Source: Lachnospiraceae bacterium (GTDB lineage Bacteria > Bacillota > Clostridia > Lachnospirales > Lachnospiraceae). Taken from it: a stretch of DNA of 64,000 bases. The notes below the pieces were generated by a model. The model had not been told where the DNA came from and did not search any database. It saw nothing but the letters and a program-made list of their open reading frames with translations. Positions 1-8,552 of the stretch are shown here, one piece after another; position 1 is the first letter of the stretch; every line of letters starts with the position of its first letter. Position numbers and translations under genes: made by a program. Location: NCBI GenBank assembly GCA_017470735.1, contig JAFUYB010000021.1, positions 20,379 through 84,378 of the forward strand, written 5' to 3'.

Positions 1-437
1 ATGTCCATGACAAAAATGCCAACGCGGAGACGGCGCATCTGCTGCAGCGGCTCGAGGATTACGAGGGCATTACCGTTTTGGCGACGAACTTTGCCAACAA
101 CATCGACGACGCGTTCAAACGGCGCATCAAATTCATGGTGCATTTCGTCTTTCCCGATGCTGAGGTGCGCAAAAAACTGTGGCGGACGATATTGCCCGGC
201 GGCGTGCCATTGGACGAGGATGTGGATTTTGATTTCTTCGCGGACAGATTTGAACTGGCGGGCAGCGGGATCAAGGAGGTGCTGCACAACGCGGCGTATC
301 TTGCGGCATCGGAGGAGCGGGGGCTTATGAACAAAGATGTCATTGAGGCGCTCTGTCTGCATTTTGCCAAGCTGGGCAGGGTATTGAACCATGAGGATTT
401 TGGGTATCTGGGTGACCAGATGCGTATGAGAAGATAA
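1..437 (+). CDS. AAA+ ATPase of eCIS type, C-terminal part (cut by window edge)
   Basis: The open frame enters from the left edge and ends at TAA 435-437. The visible part is the second half of an AAA+ module: a leucine-rich helix, a hydrophobic strand ending in ATN (sensor 1), an Arg pair (DDAFKRRI) placed like the arginine finger, then the helical lid. It lines up along its whole length with the C-terminal third of the complete ATPase at 8553, so the two are paralogues. The Walker motifs lie outside the window. AAA+ ATPases of this kind are core members of extracellular contractile injection system loci, where they are thought to help assembly or cargo loading. The next gene follows after about 45 bases, which suggests co-transcription. 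Confidence 0.85.
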   Translation, partial: VHDKNANAETAHLLQRLEDYEGITVLATNFANNIDDAFKRRIKFMVHFVFPDAEVRKKLWRTILPGGVPLDEDVDFDFFADRFELAGSGIKEVLHNAAYLAASEERGLMNKDVIEALCLHFAKLGRVLNHEDFGYLGDQMRMRR

Positions 438-482
438 GAGCAGACTGGTCGGTTTTTTCAGGGAATGAAAGGAGCACACAAA

Positions 483-1001
483 ATGAACGAGCAGAAGACC
501 AAGGATTTTTTTGAGGCATTGCGCAAGAAATCGGCGGAGATCACCGAGGATGTGGTGCTTGAAGTGGACGGCGACGGGGAATACACCCTGCGTACGGGCT
601 TTACGACGGTCAAAGGCGGAGGAGGAGCCTGCCTGTTTGAGACGGAGGTGTATGAAGCGTGGGAAAACGAACCGCAGGTGGAGATCGTCGTGACTGCGCA
701 GTTTGAAATCGATCCTGACAGTATGGAGGATTTTGAAGAGGCGATCATGAATATCAACCTCTTCACGCCGATCGGGTATTTTGGCATCTATTATCCGATG
801 GACCAGATGTATTTCCGTTATACGGGCTTTCTGGACGCGGCAGAAGACGCGGACGAAATGGCGGCGGCCGTCTACCATCTGTTTGAATTGATCGCGATGG
901 TCGTGGGCAATGTCCATGATTCTTTAGAGCGGATCGCGACAGGAGCATCGACCTACGATGCGGAAGTGGAAAAGGGGATTTTAGCGACACAGGGGGAGTA
1001 G
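483..1001 (+). CDS. Small acidic protein, possibly YbjN/type III chaperone-like
   Basis: A 172-residue acidic protein. ATG 483 is preferred over the in-frame ATG 465 because AAAGGAG at 468-474 sits 8 bases before it. The N-terminal half alternates charged and hydrophobic residues like beta strands. The middle (NLFTPIGYFGIYYP) and the C-terminal amphipathic helix recall the YbjN/CesT-like fold of secretion chaperones; this resemblance is by eye only. It lies between an AAA+ ATPase and two glycine-zipper proteins that look like cargo or membrane-active proteins, a position that would suit a cargo chaperone. No enzyme motif, signal peptide or membrane segment is visible. The gene is convincing; the function is not known. 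Confidence 0.7.
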   Translation: MNEQKTKDFFEALRKKSAEITEDVVLEVDGDGEYTLRTGFTTVKGGGGACLFETEVYEAWENEPQVEIVVTAQFEIDPDSMEDFEEAIMNINLFTPIGYFGIYYPMDQMYFRYTGFLDAAEDADEMAAAVYHLFELIAMVVGNVHDSLERIATGASTYDAEVEKGILATQGE

Positions 1002-1025
1002 GATCCCGCGAAGGCTTGGGGGAAA

Positions 1026-2171
1026 ATGATGAGTTTTTTAGACATATTAAAATATACGGGCTATGGAACAAGCGATTTTTTCCGGACGGGAAATATGGGT
1101 CTTACTTCGGCACTTTCAGGAACGGGTGCCGGGCTTATGGGAGCGATTGCCGCCGGAAACGGATTGTTCGCGGATGATGAAAACAAAGGACGGAGCGACT
1201 ATATCGGTATGGCGGCAGGCGGTCTTGGCGCGCTGGCGGGACTGACCGGAGCTATCGGTACGGTGCGCAATCATCAGGAAAAACACCGGTGGCGGGCATG
1301 GGATTTTATGAACAATCTTGGCGGCATCGCGGGCGGCGGCGTCGGCATCCTTGGCGGTCTTGCGGGCATCAATGGCGACCAGGAGACCGCGGGCAAGCTG
1401 ACGATGCTGGGCGGTCTGATCAATGGCGTGCTGGGGCTGTCGAGGTTCGGCAAAGGCCTGGCGGACCGCCACCGGAATAAAAAGGCGGCGGCGAAGCGGA
1501 TTTTGGGTGCTGACGGACACGCCCGGGCGACAAATGGCAGAGCGGCCAGTCTGGACAATCCGGCGGATTGGGAAGCCTTGACTGGACGCGGAGAAGATTT
1601 GATCCGTCAGAAGGCGCAGGCGGATTACGGCGGCACCAGCAAGTGGAAGCTGCGCAAGGCGCGCAGGGCGCTGATCAAGGAGAATCTGAAAAAAAATGCC
1701 AACGGTACGGGAGCGCAGAAGGCGGCGTGGAAAAAAGAAGCGACAACACGCCGCATGGGCACGGGACTGAATATTTTCGGAACGGCGACCGGCCTGCTGT
1801 CGGCGGCTTCGATGATCGGCGCCGGGGCGGGTCGTGCCGGGATCCTGAAAGGGGATACGCCAAAGACGGATGAGAATGGAAATGTCCTGACGGATCCGGA
1901 GGGCAATGTGATTTATGAGGACCACGATTTGGTGAAGCTGGCAGGATATGGCGGTTTTGCCGGAGCGATCGGGGGCACTGTAACAGGCGCGCTTGGCTCC
2001 ATTATGGCAGGGAAATTCCGCACTCCGGCGAACGCGTCCACCGGAGAAAGCAAGCTGGACGCGTATAAGAGGCGGCGTGAGAATCAGAGGAATACGGAAA
2101 CAGCCAATCAACAGGAAGGCGGGACGAACCGTTCGGTAGCTGAACTGGTGGATGAGGACGACGATGATTGA
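1026..2171 (+). CDS. Glycine-zipper membrane-active candidate protein, paralogue 1
   Basis: About 381 residues; ATG 1029 is an equally likely start, with GGGGG at 1018-1022 six bases ahead. There is no signal peptide. Several 20-25 residue glycine/alanine-rich hydrophobic segments occur at about residues 30-48, 60-80, 95-120, 125-140, 245-270 and 300-325. They are separated by a basic central block rich in Lys and Arg (about 140-235). The tail is acidic and ends in a run of Asp. The gene product at 2222 has the same layout with matching segments, so the pair arose by duplication. Glycine zippers suggest packed transmembrane helices, as in pore formers or phage holin-like proteins. A packaged eCIS effector or a membrane component of the system are both possible. 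No family is recognised. Confidence 0.75.
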   Translation: MMSFLDILKYTGYGTSDFFRTGNMGLTSALSGTGAGLMGAIAAGNGLFADDENKGRSDYIGMAAGGLGALAGLTGAIGTVRNHQEKHRWRAWDFMNNLGGIAGGGVGILGGLAGINGDQETAGKLTMLGGLINGVLGLSRFGKGLADRHRNKKAAAKRILGADGHARATNGRAASLDNPADWEALTGRGEDLIRQKAQADYGGTSKWKLRKARRALIKENLKKNANGTGAQKAAWKKEATTRRMGTGLNIFGTATGLLSAASMIGAGAGRAGILKGDTPKTDENGNVLTDPEGNVIYEDHDLVKLAGYGGFAGAIGGTVTGALGSIMAGKFRTPANASTGESKLDAYKRRRENQRNTETANQQEGGTNRSVAELVDEDDDD

Positions 2172-2221
2172 GTGACAGAAGTTAAGTTGGAAAATGAAGC
2201 AGGAAAATGCGGGAGAGTGCA

Positions 2222-3817
2222 ATGGGAGCAATAACAGAAGCATGGAATGACCCACGGGGAAAAATGGGAATGACCGCCGCAGGCTTAGGTTTAGGCGCGG
2301 GCAGTCTGGGGCTTTTGGCTTCGTTCAACGGCGCGTTCGGTTCCGATCCGAGTATGAGCGCGGGGCTGGGGCTTGGGGCCGGCATTGCTGGATTTGGCGC
2401 GGGCACGGCTGGACTGTTAAATACCATCCGTATGAACAAAATGAAAAAAAATATGCTCCAGGCACAGGGCGCGGACAATTCCTATGAAAAAGGAATGCGC
2501 CACTGGGGACTTGCGGAGAGCATCGGAGGCTTGGGAGGCGGCGCGGCAGGTCTGATAGGCTCTGCCCTGACGATGTCCGGACACAAAAAGACGGGCGGTG
2601 TCTTTACGGCGATTGGCGGCGCGCTCAATGGCATCAAGGCACTTTCCGGTCTGACCAAATCGTTTGTCACGAGACACCATGACAAAAAGGAGTCGGAGAA
2701 AAAGCTGATTGGCGAGCATGCGGACGAGCAAATCCGCAACAGAGCCATTCTCAACAAATACCGTGGCAAGGGCGACGACAAAGGAAAAACGGACGCTGAG
2801 ATTCTGGAACGGCATCAAGGGGAGCAGCTGAGGAAACGCGACTTGCGCCGCGCGCGCAAGGAGCTGCGGAAAGAAACGATGAATCAGGATGCCAGCCAGG
2901 ACGCGGCGCTTAAGGCGCGGCAGGTGGCGTACAAGCAGGAAGGGCATTCCCGGAGAAAAGCCTTTAGCACAGGTTTTGGCACGAATGTTTTCGGCCTGCT
3001 GTCCGCCGCAACGACGATGACCAATGGCATCAATGGATACAACGGCGTCATGGAAGGAGCAGGCGCGGACTTTGCCAAGTGGGGCGGTCTGGTCGGAGCG
3101 GCAGGCGGTGTTGCGGGCGGCGCGATCGGCATGGCTGGCGCTGCCGAAGGACGCAGCAAGCTGAAGTCGAAGCCCAAACTGCGCACCCGTTATGGGAATA
3201 TGCCGGCGGGAGACAATGCCAATGCAGGCGGCGGAAATGCAGGCGACAACGCGGGTCCTGCGGCTGCCAATGCGGGTCCTGACGCGGCTAACGTGGGTCA
3301 GGTTGATGACCATGGGAGAAATGACGGTGCCGGTAATGGCGCAAACAACGGCGGCATAAATCTTGCGAATATGGACAATGACCGTTTGGCACAGCTGATG
3401 GCGCAGATCCGCACGGAACAGGAGCGCAGGAAAAACCAGCTTCTTGGAAATAATGATGACGATCAGGACGACGGGGACGATCTTGACATCCCGGAACAAA
3501 TGGACATATTGGGAGGCAGACCCGGTGGACATGGCGGAGATGATGCGGTGCAGAACGCGATCAATGCGGCGGCCGACATAGAAGAGGGAGGAAACCCGCA
3601 GCGACGTGTCAACAACGGCAACGGAGAAGGAAGCGCAGATGGGCTTTCCGGCGGTGATGCAGCGGAAAAAGCCAGATTGATGGAACAGATCAACGAAATG
3701 ACCCAGGGCGGAATGCCCAGGGAATTGCAGGAGCTGGTTGACGGAAAGGGAAAGGATGATGCTGACGAAGCGCTTCTTGAGGGCATCGATTTCTCCAAGG
3801 CTGTAAAGGGAAAATAA
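2222..3817 (+). CDS. Glycine-zipper membrane-active candidate protein, paralogue 2
   Basis: About 531 residues from ATG 2222, chosen because CGGGAG at 2210-2215 lies six bases upstream; an in-frame ATG 2207 has a poor site. The first 330 residues repeat the plan of the preceding gene: glycine-zipper hydrophobic segments, a basic central block (RRARKELRKE), then further hydrophobic segments. The C-terminal 200 residues are low-complexity, rich in Asn, Ala, Gly and Asp, and probably disordered. They end in a short segment rich in Glu and Asp. This tail accounts for the size difference from paralogue 1. Location inside an eCIS locus makes cargo or a membrane-acting part plausible. Nothing shows which, and no family is recognised. 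Confidence 0.75.
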   Translation: MGAITEAWNDPRGKMGMTAAGLGLGAGSLGLLASFNGAFGSDPSMSAGLGLGAGIAGFGAGTAGLLNTIRMNKMKKNMLQAQGADNSYEKGMRHWGLAESIGGLGGGAAGLIGSALTMSGHKKTGGVFTAIGGALNGIKALSGLTKSFVTRHHDKKESEKKLIGEHADEQIRNRAILNKYRGKGDDKGKTDAEILERHQGEQLRKRDLRRARKELRKETMNQDASQDAALKARQVAYKQEGHSRRKAFSTGFGTNVFGLLSAATTMTNGINGYNGVMEGAGADFAKWGGLVGAAGGVAGGAIGMAGAAEGRSKLKSKPKLRTRYGNMPAGDNANAGGGNAGDNAGPAAANAGPDAANVGQVDDHGRNDGAGNGANNGGINLANMDNDRLAQLMAQIRTEQERRKNQLLGNNDDDQDDGDDLDIPEQMDILGGRPGGHGGDDAVQNAINAAADIEEGGNPQRRVNNGNGEGSADGLSGGDAAEKARLMEQINEMTQGGMPRELQELVDGKGKDDADEALLEGIDFSKAVKGK

Positions 3818-3863
3818 GGAGCTGGCGGGACTTAAGGATGCGCAGCAGACAAGAGGGAATCGC

Positions 3864-5024
3864 ATGAAAGAATCACAGCGGCTCATATTATCCATACTGG
3901 CAAATTCCGGTGAGACCCTGCTTGCGTCGGAGGATCCCGGCGACCGTCACATGGTCGGTGAAATGATCACCTATCTCAACGAATCGGATGTGTCGTTCAC
4001 GCCCGAGGCGATCGGCGTGGCGGGAGAATTTTTCTACGGATTGGGCGATGAGGAGCGGATGGAATTTTGCCTGAACGCGGCGGACAGCGGTTTCGGACGG
4101 GAGAACCGCTTCGGCGCGTACCGGAGCATATACCGCGGGCTTTTGCATTACAGCGAATCGCCGCAGCATTATGAGCAGCAGCTTCACAATGCCGTATTTT
4201 ATCTGAAAGAGCATGGGGAGCCGCTGCCGTATCTGAAGCAGGATGACCGGAAATTCATGGAGCAGGTCAGGCAGAGGGGCGAGGGCAGCCGGCAGGCGCT
4301 GATCGTGCGGACGCAGGGCGGGTTTTCCGTCATTGCGGCGGGCGACGGGCGGCAGCTTCCGTGGCGGACGAGAAAAGGCAGAGAACTGTTTGCCTATCTG
4401 CTGGAGCTGGAGGGCGAGCCGGTGGAGCGCAGCCGTCTGATCGAGGTGCTCTGGCAGGAGGAGATACCGGACAATGCCGTCGCGATGCTGCACAACATGA
4501 TCTACAACATGCGAAAGGAACTGTCCGCCTACTGCCTGGACAAGACTGTTGTCTATGAAAAGCGGCATTACAGGCTGAACATGGACAACCTGGCGAGCGA
4601 TTCCGTGCAGGTGCACCGGATGATGGAGCTGGTGCGAAAAGGTGACATTACAGCGCTCAAGGCGGAGGCGGATTATTTTTCGCAGTACAACGGACGCTAT
4701 CTGCGTGACATAGACAGCCCTTGGGCGGATGCCTGCGGCGACGCGGCGGATGAGGCGTTTGCGGATGGCTGCAGGTTGCTTGCCGAGGATGCGGTAAACG
4801 AAGGCAGGCTTGAGGACGCGGTGGTCTATTACGGCAATATCCTGACCGTCTCCCCTTATGAGGAGAGTGCCGCGGCCGCGCTGCTCGGGCTTTATGGCAG
4901 ACAGCGCAAATGGAAGCAGTTAAAGGACTGCTACCAAAACTTTTCGGAGCTTTTAAAAGAGGATCTGGGCTTTGAACCCGGTGAGGAGGTACAGCGGGCG
5001 TACCGGAAGTACAGCCGGGGGTGA
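3864..5024 (+). CDS. BTAD/SARP-type transcriptional regulator
   Basis: A 386-residue protein. Residues 146-240 form an OmpR/PhoB-like winged helix (GRELFAYLL, RLIEVLW, NMIYNMRKEL) and residues 245-386 form a bacterial transcriptional activation domain with TPR-like helices, ending in the typical LKEDLGFEPGEE. This order defines the SARP/BTAD family of activators. The first 140 residues are helical and not recognised; there is no receiver domain. An AAGAGGGA site lies about eight bases before ATG 3864. The stop codon overlaps the GTG start of the following MerR gene (GTGA), indicating translational coupling. BTAD regulators are often found near eCIS genes, so it may activate this locus; the target is inferred from position only. 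Confidence 0.85.
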   Translation: MKESQRLILSILANSGETLLASEDPGDRHMVGEMITYLNESDVSFTPEAIGVAGEFFYGLGDEERMEFCLNAADSGFGRENRFGAYRSIYRGLLHYSESPQHYEQQLHNAVFYLKEHGEPLPYLKQDDRKFMEQVRQRGEGSRQALIVRTQGGFSVIAAGDGRQLPWRTRKGRELFAYLLELEGEPVERSRLIEVLWQEEIPDNAVAMLHNMIYNMRKELSAYCLDKTVVYEKRHYRLNMDNLASDSVQVHRMMELVRKGDITALKAEADYFSQYNGRYLRDIDSPWADACGDAADEAFADGCRLLAEDAVNEGRLEDAVVYYGNILTVSPYEESAAAALLGLYGRQRKWKQLKDCYQNFSELLKEDLGFEPGEEVQRAYRKYSRG

Positions 5025-5863
5025 AGAACGATATGAAAAAAGACTTTGAGATAGAAAATGAGAAGCTGTACACGATAAGAGAGGCGGCTAAGCTCTGCGG
5101 CGTCAGCAGGGCGACACTGCTGCGGATGGAGGAGGCGGGCTTTGATGCCCCGCGGTTTGTGGACGAAAACAACGGCTACCGCTATTACGATGTGGTAAAC
5201 ATCCACCGCATCAAGCTGTACCAGATGCTGCAGTGTATGGGGCTGTCCAACAAAGAAATATACTCCTATTTTGACAACAAGCTGGAGCCCCGTGATTTTC
5301 TCGCCGTGTTAAAAGGCCGTCTTGCAATGGCGGAACGCTGTGTGGAGGAATTTGAAGCCAGGCTGATTGACAGAGGCAGCTTAAAATACGAGTATGTCTG
5401 CCTGCCGCCTGTCGTATGCTATACCTTTGAGGCACCGATGACGCATCCGAAGGAGCAGATCGAATACAACTACCGTAAGATCCATCAGATGTATGATATG
5501 GGCTTTAAACCCGCGGCGGCAGTGCCGATGTTTTCCGTAAGCCCGGGGGTGGACGGGATCTATGGGAAAGAAGAGCTGCCCGGAAAGGGCGTTACCATAG
5601 CCGTTGCGATTGATCCCGCGCACATTCCTGATGAGTCAAAGGTCACATCGTTTCACGAACGGAACGCGTTTTCCCTGATCTATAAAGGGAACGATGACGA
5701 GATCATGCAAAACGGGGCGGAAATGCTTTTTGAAGAGATGAAGCAGCGGAGGCTTGAGGCGAAAGGGCCTTGCTACGGGATATGCATTTTGGGACCGTTT
5801 TACGGTACCCAGATCGATCCGGACGATTATGTGTTCCGCTGGGCGATCCCCGTCGAGGAGTGA
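5021..5863 (+). CDS. MerR-family regulator with C-terminal ligand-binding domain
   Basis: A 280-residue protein with an N-terminal MerR winged helix-turn-helix (residues 16-60: YTIREAAKLCGVSRATLLR, later NGYRYYDVVN), a dimerisation helix near 85-125, and a C-terminal domain of about 150 residues like the effector-binding (GyrI/BmrR-like) domains of drug-sensing MerR proteins. The start is GTG 5021, overlapping the stop of the BTAD gene, or ATG 5033. Just downstream is a promoter with the 19-bp spacer and dyad typical of MerR targets (5869-5899), which drives the DUF3089 lipoprotein gene. That lipoprotein is therefore the likely target, activated on ligand binding. The ligand cannot be read from the sequence. 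Confidence 0.88.
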   Translation: MKNDMKKDFEIENEKLYTIREAAKLCGVSRATLLRMEEAGFDAPRFVDENNGYRYYDVVNIHRIKLYQMLQCMGLSNKEIYSYFDNKLEPRDFLAVLKGRLAMAERCVEEFEARLIDRGSLKYEYVCLPPVVCYTFEAPMTHPKEQIEYNYRKIHQMYDMGFKPAAAVPMFSVSPGVDGIYGKEELPGKGVTIAVAIDPAHIPDESKVTSFHERNAFSLIYKGNDDEIMQNGAEMLFEEMKQRRLEAKGPCYGICILGPFYGTQIDPDDYVFRWAIPVEE

Positions 5864-5868
5864 GCGGC

Positions 5869-5899
5869 TTGACCTGTCCACAAGTGGTCATGTTACGAT
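5869..5899 (+). promoter_or_regulatory. MerR-type promoter upstream of the DUF3089 lipoprotein gene
   Basis: TTGACC (5869-5874) and TACGAT (5894-5899) are separated by 19 bp instead of the usual 17. The spacer region holds overlapping dyads: TGACC/GGTCA (5870-5874 and 5886-5890) and CCAC-AA-GTGG (5878-5887). A long spacer carrying a dyad is the known signature of promoters twisted open by MerR activators, and a MerR gene ends six bases upstream. Confidence 0.7.
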
Positions 5900-5936
5900 G
5901 CCTTGGATGTAAAATAAATCCAAACGGGAGGGACTT

Positions 5937-7022
5937 ATGAAAAAGAAATGGCTGAAAATGACGGCTGCGGCAATCGGGCTTTCGCTGATGCTTACTGCCT
6001 GCGGCGGCGCGGCAATGGGGGAGGATGCGTCTGATCAGACGGCGCAGGAGGAGACCGTGGATGCCGGGGACGCAGAGTCGGCAGAAGAGGATACGGATGC
6101 GGCCGAGGATGACGCGGCGGTCGATTATTCTGACGAGGACAACTGGTATCAGATACCGGAGATCACAAAGGATGTAGATACCTTCTACATTTATCCGACG
6201 CTTTACGATGACTCCGTGGAAAACGCGCAGGATTTCGCGCCGATCGACGATCCGACAATGCGCGGCAAGGTGCCCGATGTGTACCAGTCGCAGGCGCTTG
6301 TTTTTGAGGATTCGACCAATGTGTTCGTGCCGTATTACCGTCAGGCAAATCTTTCAATCGAGGTCGAGGCAGGCAAAGAGGGCGATATGCAGCTGGCTCT
6401 TGAGACCAAGCCGAGGACGGATATTTACGCCGCGCTGGATTATTATTTTGAGAACCAGAATGACGGACGCCCATTTATCATCGCGGGGCATTCCCAGGGG
6501 GCAGCGGTCACCAGGATGGCGCTGAAGGAATATTTCAAAGAGCATTCCGATTACTACGAGAGAATGGTGGCGGCATATGTGGTGGGCTTTTCCATTTCCA
6601 AAAAGGATCTTGAGGAAAATCCGCACCTGCATTTTGCGGAGGGCGAGGACGACACCGGGGTCATCGTGTCATGGAACACGGAAGGAGCAGAAAACAAGGA
6701 CGCTTTTAACCTTGTGGTGCTCAAGGACTCCGTTGCGATCAATCCGCTGAACTGGAAACGCGATGATACTTACGCGTCAGCAGATGAAAACAAAGGTTCA
6801 TGGGTCAAAAATGATGACGAGGAATATGAAATGCAGGATATCGGTGCGGACGCGCAGCTTGATCTTGAGCGCGGCGTGGTGATCTGTACGACAGACTATC
6901 CGGGCATCGGCATGGAGGATGTGTTCGGTCCGGCGAGCTTCCACAATGGGGATTACGGCTTCTATTTTGAGAACATCAAAGAGAATGTCGCAAAGCGGAT
7001 CGACAGCTATTTATCCAAATAA
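5937..7022 (+). CDS. DUF3089-family alpha/beta-hydrolase lipoprotein
   Basis: A 361-residue predicted lipoprotein. A basic start (MKKKWLK) and hydrophobic stretch end in the lipobox LTAC at about residues 19-22. An acidic, Ala/Glu/Asp-rich linker follows to residue 60. The catalytic part starts with the DUF3089-like block DTFYIYPTLYDD and carries the nucleophile elbow GHSQGA with Ser186. The family is an alpha/beta-hydrolase group without a settled substrate; the protein would sit outside the membrane. GGGAGGG precedes ATG 5937. The gene follows a MerR-type promoter and ends at a strong terminator (7034-7075), so it forms its own unit inside the eCIS region. It may be an accessory lipase/esterase rather than a structural part. 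Confidence 0.85.
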   Translation: MKKKWLKMTAAAIGLSLMLTACGGAAMGEDASDQTAQEETVDAGDAESAEEDTDAAEDDAAVDYSDEDNWYQIPEITKDVDTFYIYPTLYDDSVENAQDFAPIDDPTMRGKVPDVYQSQALVFEDSTNVFVPYYRQANLSIEVEAGKEGDMQLALETKPRTDIYAALDYYFENQNDGRPFIIAGHSQGAAVTRMALKEYFKEHSDYYERMVAAYVVGFSISKKDLEENPHLHFAEGEDDTGVIVSWNTEGAENKDAFNLVVLKDSVAINPLNWKRDDTYASADENKGSWVKNDDEEYEMQDIGADAQLDLERGVVICTTDYPGIGMEDVFGPASFHNGDYGFYFENIKENVAKRIDSYLSK

Positions 7023-7033
7023 AAGAGTTCCAT

Positions 7034-7075
7034 CTCCCGGCCCGCAAACTGGTTGCGGGTTGGGAGTTTTTTTCT
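7034..7075 (+). terminator. Rho-independent terminator after the DUF3089 gene
   Basis: A 14-bp stem (7034-7047 with 7053-7066, including G-U pairs) with a five-base loop is followed by a T-rich tract at 7067-7075. Confidence 0.9.
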
Positions 7076-7117
7076 TATAATTGGAAGTGCCTGCTATGGC
7101 AGAAAGGAAACGGATTT

Positions 7118-8383
7118 ATGAAAAAGGTTTTAGACACTTACAACAACACAAGTCTGATCCTGCGGATCATCATCGGCATTATCGTCGGCGTGATCCTGGC
7201 GTTTGCCGTGCCGCAGGCAGCGTGGATTGAGGTGCTGGGCGACCTGTTCGTCGGAGCGCTGAAGGCGATTGCTCCGGTGCTGGTCGCGGTACTGGTGGCA
7301 AGCTCTCTGTGCCAGGACTCCGCCAAGCTGGACAGCCGCTTCGCGCTGGTGATTTTCTTTTATCTGTTCTCGACATATCTGGCGTCGTTTACCGCGGTGC
7401 TTGCCAGCTTTGCCTTTCCGCAGACGATCACGCTGTCGGAAAAACTGGTGACGGATGAGGCGGCAGCGGCGCCGGGCGGGCTGGGCGAGATCGTCCACGG
7501 TCTTCTGATGAGCATTATCGCCAATCCGGTGGAAGCGGTGTCGGAAGCGAATTACCTTGGAATCCTGTTCTGGGCGGTGGTTGCGGGCATCGCGTTAAAG
7601 CGGTTTGCCAGATCCGAAACGCAGATCGTATTGGTGAACTTTTCGGACGCGGTGACTCAGATCGTCCGCTGGATCATCAATCTGGCGCCGTTCGGTATCT
7701 GCGGGTTGGTATTTTCCTCGGTGGCGGAAAACGGCATGGATATCTTTGTCAACTACGGCAGGCTGATCATCCTTCTGGTGGGCACGATGCTTACCGTGGC
7801 GCTGATCATCAATCCGCTGATCGTCGGGATCGCGCTTCGGACGAATCCGTACCCGCTGGTGCTGCGCTGCATCCGTGAGAGCGGATTTACGGCATTTTTC
7901 ACAAGAAGCTCCGCCGCGAATATCCCGGTCAATATGGAGCTTTGCAGAAAGCTCGGTCTCGACAAGGATATGTACTCGGTGTCGATCCCGCTCGGCTCGA
8001 CGGTCAACATGGACGGGGCTTCGGTGACGATCACGATCATGACGCTTGCCACGGTCCACACTTTGGGGATTGATGTCAGCCTGCCTTCAGCGGCGCTGCT
8101 GTCATTTATCTCCGCGCTGGCCGCGTGCGGGACCTCGGGCGTGACGGGCGGATCGCTTCTGCTGATCCCGATGGCGTGCTCACTCTTTGGCATATCGGAT
8201 GACATTTCGATGCAGGTGGTCGGCGTCGGCTTCATCATCGGCGTGGTGCAGGATTCGATGGAGACCGCGATCAACTCATCCGGGGACGCGCTTTTTACGG
8301 CGACGGCGGAATATGTCCAGTGGAAAAAAGAGGGAAAAAGCCTGCCGACCTTCCTCGGAGGGAATACAAGGGTGGGGTTGTAA
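7118..8383 (+). CDS. sstT: Serine/threonine:Na+ symporter, SstT-like
   Basis: A 421-residue polytopic membrane protein of the dicarboxylate/amino acid:cation symporter family. It shows the hairpin motif SSAANIPVN (about residues 264-272), the ligand-site motif STVNMDGAS in the next segment, and the second hairpin SALAACGTSGVTGGSLLLIP, all as in SstT. The family imports serine and threonine with sodium. At least eight hydrophobic segments can be seen. It stands after a terminator and before the second eCIS AAA+ gene; no promoter is obvious. It has no known role in injection systems, so it is probably a passenger in this accessory region. Confidence 0.92.
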   Translation: MKKVLDTYNNTSLILRIIIGIIVGVILAFAVPQAAWIEVLGDLFVGALKAIAPVLVAVLVASSLCQDSAKLDSRFALVIFFYLFSTYLASFTAVLASFAFPQTITLSEKLVTDEAAAAPGGLGEIVHGLLMSIIANPVEAVSEANYLGILFWAVVAGIALKRFARSETQIVLVNFSDAVTQIVRWIINLAPFGICGLVFSSVAENGMDIFVNYGRLIILLVGTMLTVALIINPLIVGIALRTNPYPLVLRCIRESGFTAFFTRSSAANIPVNMELCRKLGLDKDMYSVSIPLGSTVNMDGASVTITIMTLATVHTLGIDVSLPSAALLSFISALAACGTSGVTGGSLLLIPMACSLFGISDDISMQVVGVGFIIGVVQDSMETAINSSGDALFTATAEYVQWKKEGKSLPTFLGGNTRVGL

Positions 8384-8407
8384 GATGAGTAGGAAAGAGA
8401 GGGGCAG

Positions 8408-8470
8408 GTGAAACAAAAAACATGGAAAAAACTATTGGCGATGGCATTGGCGGTGTCGTGGAGCGCGTGA
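8408..8470 (+). pseudogene. Signal-peptide-like stub, probable remnant of a secreted protein gene
   Basis: A 20-codon frame starting at GTG 8408 reads MKQKTWKKLLAMALAVSWSA and then meets TGA. A basic start, a hydrophobic core and a small-residue end are exactly the layout of a Clostridia signal peptide. AGAGGGG (8398-8404) lies just upstream. Nothing in the following 80 bases continues a mature protein. It may be the start of a deleted secreted or lipoprotein gene; chance cannot be excluded for so short a frame. Confidence 0.35.
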
Positions 8471-8552
8471 ATGCGTGGAAAGAGGCGCAGAGGCACTGAT
8501 GGGAAATGAGGAGTGACAGCCGGTTTCTCCACAATATTCAGAAAGGGAACGG

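Noticed and set aside
1116..3895. Long minus-strand open frames (379 and 492 codons) opposite the glycine-zipper genes
   Set aside because: They are shadows of GC-rich, glycine-coding plus-strand genes. They lack ribosome sites and family motifs, and the plus-strand frames are supported by paralogy.
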